Positions 7,316 through 14,205 are shown, counted from the stretch's first letter. The stretch is DNA of 16,099 bases from Deltaproteobacteria bacterium RBG_13_61_14 (GCA_001797815.1 MGQK01000045.1:41216-57314); one strand, 5' to 3'. Notes: generated from the letters alone by a model not told the origin. A program made the numbers and translations.

Positions 7316-9373
7316 ATGAAAAAAAGTTGGGCGAGTTTAGTCGTCCTTGCGCTCATCGCGTGGTCGCAAACCGTCTTAGCCAAGGTTCCGCCCGGTCCGG
7401 AATGGCCCGGCAGCGAAGGCATGGTCCTGCCCATCACCGAAAATTCCAAGCTCCAGGTGCTGAACAGCCGGCTGGGATCGCGCCTGCTTTTCAACGTCGC
7501 GCTCGCCAAAAAGCAAGTCGAACTCGGCGCGATGGGCTTTGGCCAAAAAGGCGGGCTCCCTTTCATCTCCACTCCCCATTGCCGCGACTACGAGTTCATC
7601 GCCTCGCTCAACGGCTTTCGCCTGCTCCCCGCCTCGGCCGGTCCGTTGCTTTCCGACCAGACCCTCACCCTCGGCCTCACTTATTCCTGCTTCTCGGGCA
7701 AAACTCCGGAAGGCCTCGCGCTCACCCATTGCGTGATCTCGCCCCACGCCTGGGCCAAAGAGCTCTCCGATGAAGCCGATCTTAAAACCGCGATCGCGCC
7801 TTTCTTCTATCACTTCCTCACCGTGGAGAACCCGACCGGCTCCACCCAAGCCGGCAGGTTGACCTTTGCCTTGCAAGGCGAGCTTGCGGAGAAGCGGAGC
7901 GGGCCGCTCGGCTCCCAGGTGATCGCGCTCCGGGAGCCGCGCACCAACGCGCTCAGCCGCAAGCCCCCGGAGCTGGCTATCGCCGCCGCCGAGCCGGACG
8001 CTCAAGCGCTGACCGCCGCCGAGCAGGGATTCTCGTTTGCCTTCGAGCTTATGCCCGGCCAGCGCCAGACCCGGCTCGTGATCCTGGCCGGCTACACCAG
8101 CGAGCCGGTGATCAAGAGCAAGCGCGACGGCTCGCGCCACCGCTTCTACTACACCCGCTTCTGGAACTCCCTGGACGAGGTCCTCAGCTACGCGCTCTGC
8201 GAGCGGGCCGACATCCTGAAGCGCACGGCCCAGGCTGAGCGAACCCTTTCCGCCTCCCCGATGCCGCCGGAAAAGAAATGGTTCGCCGCGCTCACCTTCC
8301 ACAGCTACCTCGCCTGCACCTGGCTGCTCACCCCCGCCGCCGGCCCCGGCGATCCGCGCTTTTATGTGTGGGAGGGCGCCTTCCGATTTTTCAGCACGGT
8401 GGACGTGGCGCACGAGGTCGAGGTGCTCGCCTACTTCATGCCCTGGACGCTCCGCCTGCAACTGCAAGAATGGGCCACTAACCAGAAAAAAACCCGCTAC
8501 GGCCCCTACCTGATGCACGACATCGGTTACGACCAGACCGCGGACATTTCCAGATACGAGAACCCGCTGGCCGGGATTCTCAAGCTCCCGCCCATGCCGG
8601 TGGAAGAAAACGCCAATTATTCACTTTTGCTCCTCTGGTATGAACACCTCACCCAAGACCGCGAAACCATCGCGGCGCTGGTCCCGACCATGGCCCGGAT
8701 GGTGTTGGCCAACCGGGACCGGGACCTCGACGGCAACGGCATCGCCGACCAGGACACCGGCACCACCTTCGACGTCTCCGACGCGCTCCACCTGGCGCCC
8801 AACAACGTTTACCTGGGCATCAAGGAGCTGGTCGCTTATAGCGTGGCCGCGGACTTCTGCGACCGTTACGGCTGTCAGGATCAGTCCCCGGCCATGCGGG
8901 TCGAAGCGAGGAAAATCCTGGAGACCCTGAAGCAGGCGCGGGCGAAATACGGCTACCTGCCGGTGGCTTTGGACCAGAGCTACCAGGGGTGGGAGCAGCG
9001 CAGCGTGGTCCTGGGCGACGGGCTGCTTTACCCGGCGCTGACCGGATTTCGCTCGCCGGAAATGGATGAGCTGATCCCGATCCTGGCCGAGGATTTCGAC
9101 CAAGCGGTCTCGCGGTCCACCCGGCCCTGGGGCGTGGTCATGACCGAGGGCGAGCCGGCGATCTTCTTTGCCAAGGTGATGGTGGAAGAGCCGGTGAGCC
9201 GGTATGCGTATGGCAAGCCCATGCAGTTTTGGGAGCCGTTTTATCGGTTCAACCGGGACAATCCCCGCGCCTACAACGACGGCTGTTACTCGCTGACCGA
9301 GCCCTGGACCGGCTACGAGTATTCGCGGGGGGTGGTCTTGTTCTGGGAATTGCTGCCGCCGCCGGAGCGGTGA
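7316..9373 (+). CDS. Secreted clan GH-O-like protein (resembles GH52/GH116 glycosidases)
   Basis: A 685-residue protein with a signal peptide (MKKSW, hydrophobic run, likely cleavage after A22 in VLA|K), so it is exported. I recognise motifs close to GH52 beta-xylosidases: HRFYYTRFW at 275, VWEGAFRFFSTVD around E353 (aligning with the NEGEYR nucleophile region), MHDIGYDQ at 400-407, MPVEEN at 427, and DRDLDGNGIADQD leading into TTFD486, then APNNVYLGIK (aligning with the general-acid region). GH116 and GtaA-type glutaminases share parts of this pattern. The Asp-rich loop 468-480 resembles the Ca-binding or structural loop of clan GH-O. The predicted fold is an N-terminal beta domain plus an (alpha/alpha)6 barrel. 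Length is close to GH52 (about 700). Candidate catalytic residues are E353 and D486; this is from remembered motifs, not an alignment. The substrate is unknown. It is coupled to the upstream dehydrogenase and ends 6 bp from the convergent DUF523 gene. Confidence 0.7.
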   Translation: MKKSWASLVVLALIAWSQTVLAKVPPGPEWPGSEGMVLPITENSKLQVLNSRLGSRLLFNVALAKKQVELGAMGFGQKGGLPFISTPHCRDYEFIASLNGFRLLPASAGPLLSDQTLTLGLTYSCFSGKTPEGLALTHCVISPHAWAKELSDEADLKTAIAPFFYHFLTVENPTGSTQAGRLTFALQGELAEKRSGPLGSQVIALREPRTNALSRKPPELAIAAAEPDAQALTAAEQGFSFAFELMPGQRQTRLVILAGYTSEPVIKSKRDGSRHRFYYTRFWNSLDEVLSYALCERADILKRTAQAERTLSASPMPPEKKWFAALTFHSYLACTWLLTPAAGPGDPRFYVWEGAFRFFSTVDVAHEVEVLAYFMPWTLRLQLQEWATNQKKTRYGPYLMHDIGYDQTADISRYENPLAGILKLPPMPVEENANYSLLLLWYEHLTQDRETIAALVPTMARMVLANRDRDLDGNGIADQDTGTTFDVSDALHLAPNNVYLGIKELVAYSVAADFCDRYGCQDQSPAMRVEARKILETLKQARAKYGYLPVALDQSYQGWEQRSVVLGDGLLYPALTGFRSPEMDELIPILAEDFDQAVSRSTRPWGVVMTEGEPAIFFAKVMVEEPVSRYAYGKPMQFWEPFYRFNRDNPRAYNDGCYSLTEPWTGYEYSRGVVLFWELLPPPER

Positions 9374-9379
9374 AAGCCG

Positions 9380-9844
9380 TCACTCGCCCGGGATCTCTTC
9401 CTCGGAAATCACGTTGACGCCTTCCGCTTCCAGCAGAGCCGCAAAGACGCCCTTGCCCTCCACCAGCCGGCCGGCTCGATAAATCCGGCGGACCCCGCAC
9501 GAGGGCGAGCGCTCTTTCAGAATTGCATGGGTGGCCCGGCCGTGCTTGACCAATTCCAGCGCCGCGCCGGCGCCGCGCCGGAAAGCCTCGGTCACGTCCG
9601 ATCCGTCCGCCAGCTTGACCCGGGCTTCCTCCCGGAGCACGCGGCGGCCGTCGCCGGCTTGGATCTCGGCCGGCGGCCGGGGGATGGGCAGTCCGGAGAG
9701 GAGTTCGGGGCAGACCAGGACCGCCTGCTTGTTCTTTAAGAACTCCATGACTTGAGGAGTCAACTTATGCCCGCCATTGTAGCGGCAGCGGATGCCGAGG
9801 AGACAGGCGGAAACGGCATAAACGGCCGGATGCTGGACGGGCAT
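9380..9844 (-). CDS. DUF523 family protein
   Basis: A 154-residue protein starting at the ATG at 9844. A TTG six bases upstream would add two residues (ML); neither start has a clear Shine-Dalgarno sequence. All DUF523 landmarks are present: VSACLLGIRCRYNGG with C14 and C20, VCPELLSGLPIPRPPAE with C45, and LKERSPSCG with C116. The four conserved cysteines suggest metal or Fe-S binding, but no function is established that I can name with confidence. Full length for the family. It lies 29 bp after the MCE gene on the same strand, so it may be the last gene of that operon, though nothing links it functionally to lipid transport. It converges on the GH-O-like gene with a 6-bp gap and no visible terminator. 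Confidence 0.85.
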   Translation of the reverse strand: MPVQHPAVYAVSACLLGIRCRYNGGHKLTPQVMEFLKNKQAVLVCPELLSGLPIPRPPAEIQAGDGRRVLREEARVKLADGSDVTEAFRRGAGAALELVKHGRATHAILKERSPSCGVRRIYRAGRLVEGKGVFAALLEAEGVNVISEEEIPGE

Positions 9845-9873
9845 GAGCAAGTGTGGTCTAGAGAGGCACGCGC

Positions 9874-10815
9874 CTAGGGCGGCGGGTAGCGGGGCTTGCC
9901 GGAAATCTTGCCCACGTTCACGGTGATGCCCTCTTGCTGGAGGATCTCGCGGATGGCGCGGCTGATCTGGTCCCGGGTCAATCCCTGAGTCTCCTGCTCC
10001 AACTGGGCGGTGATCCGGTCGAGGCGGGCGATGGTGGCGGTGAGGCTGTCCACCGAGGCCAGGAGCTCGTTAAGCTTATCTTTCACTTCCCGCTTTTGCG
10101 CGGGCTGGACCTGGCCCAGTTCCGAAGTAATGTTGTTGAGATCGCGGAGCACCACCTGGGCCTGAGTGAGCAACGGCTGGGCATCATGGAGCGTAAGGCG
10201 CAGGTCCGCCATCATGGGCGAGATATTGCCCCGCACCTCGCCGGTGATGACCCGCAGGTCTTCGGAGATCGTGACCAGGTTCGAGAGCGCGGCCTTGAGC
10301 TTCTCCCGGTCGTCAAGCCCGAGCTGGTCCAGGAGGTCGGCCACCCGCTCGAAGATGTCAAAACCCTGGCTGAGCAACTGCTCCAGGCGGGGCGGGTCCA
10401 CGCCTCGCACCTCGGCGCCGTCTTCCAGCTCGGGAGAATCGGGACTACCAGGCACGATCTCGATATACTTGCCGCCGATCAAGCCTTCGAAGTTGATGAA
10501 AAACTTGGAGTCCCGGCGGATCAGGTGCTTGGCGCGCTTGTCAATCAAGAATTCGAGCGAGAGCGAGACCGGGCCGCCGGGAAAGGGATGTCCGGCCTCG
10601 AAGAAGCGGATGGCGGCGACTTTGCCCACCTTGGCCCCGGCCACCCGGACCGGCGAGCCGAGCTCGATGCCGCCCACGTAGTTGTGGACGGCGTAGATGC
10701 GGAAGGTGGTGGAGAAGGGGTTGTAGTCGCCGAGCAGGAAAAGGAAGAGGATGACGAGGGCGACGGTAGCGGTCACCACCAGGCCGACTTTGACTTCCAG
10801 GCTGAAGCGGTTCAT
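9874..10815 (-). CDS. mlaD: MlaD/MCE-domain lipid-binding protein with long helical C-terminus
   Basis: A 313-residue protein with an N-terminal membrane anchor (about 8-29), one MCE domain (about 35-122: VRVAGAKVGKVAAIRF, then NFEGLIGGKYIEIVPG) and a long, mostly helical tail (about 142-300) with heptad-like spacing, ending in a proline-rich YPPP. MCE proteins form hexamers in the periplasm with a central channel for phospholipid passage and sit on a permease-ATPase core. E. coli MlaD is about 183 residues; the extra ~130 here are mainly the helical tail, which could lengthen the channel or reach an outer-membrane partner (inference, by analogy with PqiB). ATG 10815 overlaps the upstream permease stop by 4 bp. 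It is the only MCE protein in the operon, and no MlaC or MlaB gene is seen. Confidence 0.9.
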   Translation of the reverse strand: MNRFSLEVKVGLVVTATVALVILFLFLLGDYNPFSTTFRIYAVHNYVGGIELGSPVRVAGAKVGKVAAIRFFEAGHPFPGGPVSLSLEFLIDKRAKHLIRRDSKFFINFEGLIGGKYIEIVPGSPDSPELEDGAEVRGVDPPRLEQLLSQGFDIFERVADLLDQLGLDDREKLKAALSNLVTISEDLRVITGEVRGNISPMMADLRLTLHDAQPLLTQAQVVLRDLNNITSELGQVQPAQKREVKDKLNELLASVDSLTATIARLDRITAQLEQETQGLTRDQISRAIREILQQEGITVNVGKISGKPRYPPP

Positions 10816-11675
10816 TGGATCACCACCTCCAAGATTTTATCAGCAACGACGTTGATGGTAAAGTCCAGCAGGATGATGACCAGGATGGAAGTGACCACGC
10901 CCCGGGTGGTGGCCTCGCCCACGCCCTTGGCCCCGGCCCCGGCGCGAAAGCCGTAATAGCAGGCCGCGATCGGCACCACCGCGCCCAGGAGCAGGGCCTT
11001 GGCGATCAAGTTGAGAAAATCCTCCACCCCCACGAAATGGCCCATGGTGGTCAGGTAAGACTGGAAGTTGAACCGGGGCTGGCTGATCAGGAAGCCGGTG
11101 ACAAAAGCCACGGCCACCCCGATCACCGAGAGCGCCACCTGCATGGCCAGGGTGGCGATGAACCGGGGCACCACCAGGTAATGCACCGGGTTGACCGAGA
11201 GCATTTCCAGGGCGTCAATCTGCTCGGTGTTCTTCATGCTGCTGATCTCGGCGGTAAAGCCGGCCCCGACCTTGGCCGCGAGCATGGCCGCGACCACGGT
11301 CGGGCCGAACTCCCGGAACATGAGGATGCCGGCCACCCCGGGCACGTATTCGAGGTTGTGGATCACCCGGCTGAGCTGGAAGTTGAGCTCGAGCACGGTG
11401 ATCATGCCGAGGAATCCGAGCACCACCACGATCAGGGGCAGGGACTGCCAGCCCACGGTCAGGGCCTGGCGCAGGATCTCGCGGAGGCGGTAAGGCGGCC
11501 GGGGCACGAGCCACAGGGTCTGGATCAAGAGGACCATGCCGCCGCCCGTCACCTCCAGGAAGCGGAAGAGGTTGGAGCCGATGCCCTCCACCGTGATCCC
11601 CAGCCGGGCCAGGTAAAGGATCTGGGAAAGGGTGCGGCCGATCAGGCGCAAGGTCTTGTTCTCAACCCAACTCAT
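10812..11675 (-). CDS. mlaE: MlaE-type ABC permease, second of two
   Basis: A 287-residue permease of the MlaE/YrbE family, the membrane part of an MCE lipid transporter. Family blocks are intact: FREFGPTVVAAMLAAKVGAG, then FTAEISSMKNTEQIDALEML and SVNPVHYLVVPRF, and near the end GAKGVGEATTRGVVTSI. Several hydrophobic segments are present. An N-terminal amphipathic stretch (MSWVENKTLRLIGRTLSQIL) matches the interfacial helix seen in the family. It lies 12 bp after the first permease and has GGGAGA close to its ATG. It overlaps the MCE gene by 4 bp. Its C-terminal VG-ATTR motif is canonical, whereas the first permease has a deviant version, which argues that the two are distinct subunits rather than a recent duplicate. 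Confidence 0.92.
   Translation of the reverse strand: MSWVENKTLRLIGRTLSQILYLARLGITVEGIGSNLFRFLEVTGGGMVLLIQTLWLVPRPPYRLREILRQALTVGWQSLPLIVVVLGFLGMITVLELNFQLSRVIHNLEYVPGVAGILMFREFGPTVVAAMLAAKVGAGFTAEISSMKNTEQIDALEMLSVNPVHYLVVPRFIATLAMQVALSVIGVAVAFVTGFLISQPRFNFQSYLTTMGHFVGVEDFLNLIAKALLLGAVVPIAACYYGFRAGAGAKGVGEATTRGVVTSILVIILLDFTINVVADKILEVVIQ
10826..10830 (-). promoter_or_regulatory. Ribosome binding site for the MCE gene
   Basis: Read on the minus strand, GGAGG lies 10 nt before ATG 10815, within the end of the second permease gene. It supports this start over downstream alternatives. Confidence 0.55.
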
Positions 11676-11678
11676 GCT

Positions 11679-11684
11679 TCTCCC
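11679..11684 (-). promoter_or_regulatory. Ribosome binding site for the second permease
   Basis: On the minus strand GGGAGA stands 3 nt before ATG 11675, in the 12-bp gap after the first permease. The spacing is short, but it is the only candidate. Confidence 0.45.
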
Positions 11685-11687
11685 GGT

Positions 11688-12512
11688 TTAAAAGATGATC
11701 TCCTCGGCCAGGCCGTAGGTGAGCGCGGCCAGGCTGGCGATGATGTAGTCGGCCAGGAACACGGCGATGCTGCAATGCACCAGGCAGCGGTTGACCGCCT
11801 GGCCCACGGCCTCGGCCCCGCCCTCGGTCTTCATCCCCTGGTAGCAGGCGATGGTGGCGAGCAGGATGCCGAAGAGGATGCTTTTCAGCATCCCGGTGAA
11901 CAGCGCCCAGGCCGCGGTCAGCTTGCGGATGTTGGCGAAGTAGAAGCTGAGATTGATGTCCAGGATCAGGTTGCCCACCAGGGCCCCGCCGAGCAGGGCC
12001 ACGAGCAGTCCGAGGATGGTGAGCATGAAAATCATGGCCGACACGGCCAGGAACCGGGGCACCACCAGGAACTGGACCGGGTTGACGCCCAGGCAGCGGA
12101 TGGCGTCCACCTGCTCGGTGACCTTCATGGTCGCCAGCTCCGCGGTGATGTAAGCCCCCACCCGGCCCACGATCATAATCGCCACCAGCACCGGGCCCAC
12201 CTCCCGGAGCAGGCCCGAGGTGGTGATCCCGCCCAGGTAGACCTCGGCCCCGAACAGGCTCAAGGCATAGTTGAACTGGATCACCACCACTCCGCCCACG
12301 AAAAAGCCGGAGATGAGCACGATCGGCACCGAGCGCACGCCCACCTGATACATCTGGAGGATCATCTCCTGCACCTCGAACGGGGCCTTGAAAATGTGGC
12401 GCACGGTGGCGGCCAAAAACATGGCCATGGCCCCGATCTCCCGCAGAAAGGCCATGACGCCGATCTCGATCGGCCCGCGGATCCTCTGGACCTGGCGGGT
12501 GAGCACGGTCAT
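11688..12512 (-). CDS. mlaE: MlaE-type ABC permease, first of two (divergent C-terminal motif)
   Basis: A 274-residue MlaE-family permease. Visible blocks: LLREVGPVLVAIMIVGRVGA, then YITAELATMKVTEQVDAIRC and GVNPVQFLVVPRF. The C-terminal motif, normally close to GVG-ATTRAVV, is here EAVGQAVNRCLVHCSIAVF, a clear departure from the family and from the second permease. Length is normal (E. coli MlaE is about 260). The ATG at 12512 overlaps the stop of the second ATPase gene by 4 bp, and a 12-bp gap separates it from the next permease. MlaE normally works as a homodimer. Two adjacent, dissimilar copies with two dissimilar ATPases suggest a heterodimer, as with YrbEA/YrbEB in mycobacterial Mce loci, but this is inference. 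Confidence 0.92.
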   Translation of the reverse strand: MTVLTRQVQRIRGPIEIGVMAFLREIGAMAMFLAATVRHIFKAPFEVQEMILQMYQVGVRSVPIVLISGFFVGGVVVIQFNYALSLFGAEVYLGGITTSGLLREVGPVLVAIMIVGRVGAYITAELATMKVTEQVDAIRCLGVNPVQFLVVPRFLAVSAMIFMLTILGLLVALLGGALVGNLILDINLSFYFANIRKLTAAWALFTGMLKSILFGILLATIACYQGMKTEGGAEAVGQAVNRCLVHCSIAVFLADYIIASLAALTYGLAEEIIF

Positions 12513-13255
12513 GGCGCGGCCTCGGGCGCGGCCCGGCCTTCGACAAATTGTCGGACCAGGGGGTTCGCGCTGTGGAGAAATTGTTCCGGCCGGCTGACCT
12601 CGACCAGGCGGCCGTCGGCCAGGAGCGTGACCCGGTCGGCCACCCGGACCATGCTGATCAAGTCGTGGCTGACCACCACGCTGGTCACGGAGAGCTTCTC
12701 CGCCATCTCGAGCATGAGCCGGTTGATCTGCTCGGCGGTGAACGGGTCGAGCCCGGTGGTGGGCTCATCGTAGAGGAGGATGCGGGGCCGGAGCGCGATG
12801 GTCCGGGCCAGTCCCACCCGCTTCTGCATACCGTAACTGAGCTCCTGGGGCATCCGCTCCGCCACGTCCCCGGGCAGGTGAACCAGCGCCAGGTTCTCCC
12901 GGACCTGCGCCGCGATTTCTTCTTCGGAGAGGTCGGTGTGCCGGCGCAGGGCAAAGGCCAGGTTCTCGAACACGGTGAGCGAGTCAAACAGGGTGGGGAA
13001 CTGGAAGACCATGCCGCATTTGCGGCGCACGCTCATGAATTGCGCTTCGGAAAAAGCCGTGACCTTTTCCCCGTCCACCCAGACCTGGCCGCGGTCGGCC
13101 CGGAGCAAGCCGACCAAAAGCCGGATGAGCACGGTCTTGCCCACCCCGGTCTGGCCCAGGATGAAAAAGCGCTCGCCCGGCTCGATGCGGAGATCAATCC
13201 CCTGGAGCACGGGGTGCCCCCCGAAGGACTTCCAGACGTCGCGGAACTCGATCAT
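12509..13255 (-). CDS. mlaF: MlaF-type ABC ATPase, second of two (consensus catalytic residues, deviant LSYGM signature)
   Basis: A 248-residue ATPase of the MlaF family, expected to power lipid movement at the inner membrane. Motifs: Walker A G34-QTGVGK-T41, Q-loop Q85 (MVFQFPTLFDSLT), signature L139-S-Y-G-M143, Walker B ILLYDE with catalytic E164, D-loop TTGLD, H-loop H197 (VVVSHD). All catalytic residues are present, but the signature has Tyr at the third position, where LSGGM is normal. The upstream partner shows the opposite pattern. ATG 13255 overlaps the upstream ATPase stop by 4 bp, and no separate ribosome binding site is visible, so translation is probably coupled. Its stop overlaps the first permease start by 4 bp. 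The C-terminal GRAAPEAAP tail is short and low complexity. Confidence 0.93.
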   Translation of the reverse strand: MIEFRDVWKSFGGHPVLQGIDLRIEPGERFFILGQTGVGKTVLIRLLVGLLRADRGQVWVDGEKVTAFSEAQFMSVRRKCGMVFQFPTLFDSLTVFENLAFALRRHTDLSEEEIAAQVRENLALVHLPGDVAERMPQELSYGMQKRVGLARTIALRPRILLYDEPTTGLDPFTAEQINRLMLEMAEKLSVTSVVVSHDLISMVRVADRVTLLADGRLVEVSRPEQFLHSANPLVRQFVEGRAAPEAAP

Positions 13256-13983
13256 GAAGTGAACTCGGGCTGCAAGAACTGGCGGACTTCCGGGCGTTCG
13301 GAATCCTGGAGCGATTCGGGCGCGCCCAGGTCGAGGAGTCGGCCCTGGTGCAGGAGCAGGACCCGGTCCGCGATTTTTTTGACCACCAGGAGGGAGTTGC
13401 TGACCAGGAGCAGGGTCACCTTGAACTGGCGGCGGAAATCCAGGATCAGGTCGGCGATGGCGTCGGAGGTGATGGGGTCGAGCCCGGCGGTGGGATCGTC
13501 GCAGAAGAGCACCCGGGGCTCGCCGATCATGGCGCGGGCCAGCCCCACCCGCTTCTTCATGCCCCCGGAGAGCTCCCGCGGATACAGGCCGCCGATCTCG
13601 CCCAGGTGAAGCCGGTCCAGGAACTGCCGCACCCGGCTCTGGATCTCGGCCGGAGCCAGGCGCTGGACCTCGCGCAACACAAAGCCGATGTTTTCGAGCA
13701 CGGTCATCGAATCAAAGAGCGCGTTGCCCTGGAAGAGCATGCCCACTTGCCGGCGCACGCGGGCCAGGCTCGCCGGCGAGGCCCGGGTGAGGTTGGTGCC
13801 GGCCAGCACCACTTCGCCGGCCTGGGGGCGGATCAGGCCCACCGCGGTCTTGAGCACGGTGGTCTTTCCCGAACCGCTCGGCCCGATCAAGGCCACCGCC
13901 TCCCCTTCGGCCACGGACAAGTCGGCCCCGCGCAGCACGGCCGCCTGGTGAAAGCGGACCCCAATATCGCGCAGCTCAATCAA
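13252..13983 (-). CDS. mlaF: MlaF-type ABC ATPase, first of two (degenerate Walker B and H-loop)
   Basis: A 243-residue MlaF-family ATPase and the first gene of the operon. Walker A G34-PSGSGK-T41 is intact, as are Q85 (MLFQGNALFDSMT) and the signature L138-S-G-G-M142. But Walker B reads VLFCDD, with D163 where the catalytic glutamate belongs, and the H-loop reads VSNS, with N196 in place of histidine. I checked both codons on the DNA (GAC-GAT and AAC). This subunit should bind ATP but hydrolyse it poorly on its own. The start is TTG 13983: an in-frame TGA lies at 13999-14001 and the family N-terminus MIELRDI begins here, so no ATG is available. Only a weak GAAAG precedes it. The frame is otherwise intact with family-normal length, so this is not a pseudogene. 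Confidence 0.92.
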   Translation of the reverse strand: MIELRDIGVRFHQAAVLRGADLSVAEGEAVALIGPSGSGKTTVLKTAVGLIRPQAGEVVLAGTNLTRASPASLARVRRQVGMLFQGNALFDSMTVLENIGFVLREVQRLAPAEIQSRVRQFLDRLHLGEIGGLYPRELSGGMKKRVGLARAMIGEPRVLFCDDPTAGLDPITSDAIADLILDFRRQFKVTLLLVSNSLLVVKKIADRVLLLHQGRLLDLGAPESLQDSERPEVRQFLQPEFTS

Positions 13984-13992
13984 GCGGCTTTC

Positions 13993-14021
13993 AAAATATC
14001 ACTCCGGCCCCGACGCGTCAA
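13993..14021 (-). promoter_or_regulatory. Candidate sigma70-type promoter for the MCE transporter operon
   Basis: On the minus strand TTGACG (-35, 14016-14021) and TATTTT (-10, 13993-13998) are separated by exactly 17 nt, directly before the operon. Predicted transcription would begin around 13986, leaving almost no leader before TTG 13983. Good element match, but that placement is odd; either the message is nearly leaderless or the match is fortuitous. Confidence 0.4.
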
Positions 14022-14038
14022 TGCCTCGCGCCCTCTTC

Positions 14039-14168
14039 CCCACCCTCATTTTTTAACCGCGCCGCGTATTTTCGGTCTTCGTAGGGGCGCAATTGATTGC
14101 GCCCACCTCCCGGCAAGGGCGCGATAAATCGCGCCCCTACCCCCCGTTCACGGGAAAATGAGGGTGGG
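14039..14168. repeat. Nested palindromic repeat block
   Basis: Outer arms CCCACCCTCATTTT (14039-14052) and AAAATGAGGGTGGG (14155-14168) are exact 14-bp reverse complements. Inside, GTAGGGGCGC (14081-14090) and GCGCCCCTAC (14131-14140) form a second inverted pair. Each of these belongs to its own small palindrome: GGGCGCAAT/ATTGCGCCC (14085-14093, 14096-14104) and GGGCGCGAT/ATCGCGCCC (14117-14125, 14128-14136). A four-pair hairpin CCCG/CGGG lies at 14143-14154. No reading frame is evident. The block fills most of the 222-bp gap and lies just after the glycosyltransferase stop, so it may also affect transcript ends. It looks like a composite REP-type or miniature element. Confidence 0.8.
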
Positions 14169-14205
14169 CAAGCTCGCGCCCGGCCTGCCGTCTCAACCCG
14201 TTAAG

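Noticed and set aside
9559-9580. Tandem duplicate of GCGCCGCGCCG inside the DUF523 gene
   Set aside because: Two copies of a GC-only 11-mer within an Ala/Gly/Arg-coding stretch are easily explained by codon bias; the protein there looks normal for the family.
10815-12773. Very long plus-strand open frame antisense to the two permeases
   Set aside because: Its product is dominated by His, Asp, Gly and Gln with no recognisable domain, while the minus strand encodes two intact MlaE proteins here. It is an artefact of high GC.
13252-13983. First ATPase as a decaying pseudogene because of D163 and N196
   Set aside because: The frame is intact, the length is normal, Walker A, Q-loop and signature are conserved, it overlaps the next gene precisely, and the losses match a deviant signature in its partner.
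14049-14054. T6 run as the end of a plus-strand terminator
   Set aside because: No plus-strand gene ends nearby and no stem precedes it directly; the run extends the outer arm of the repeat block.
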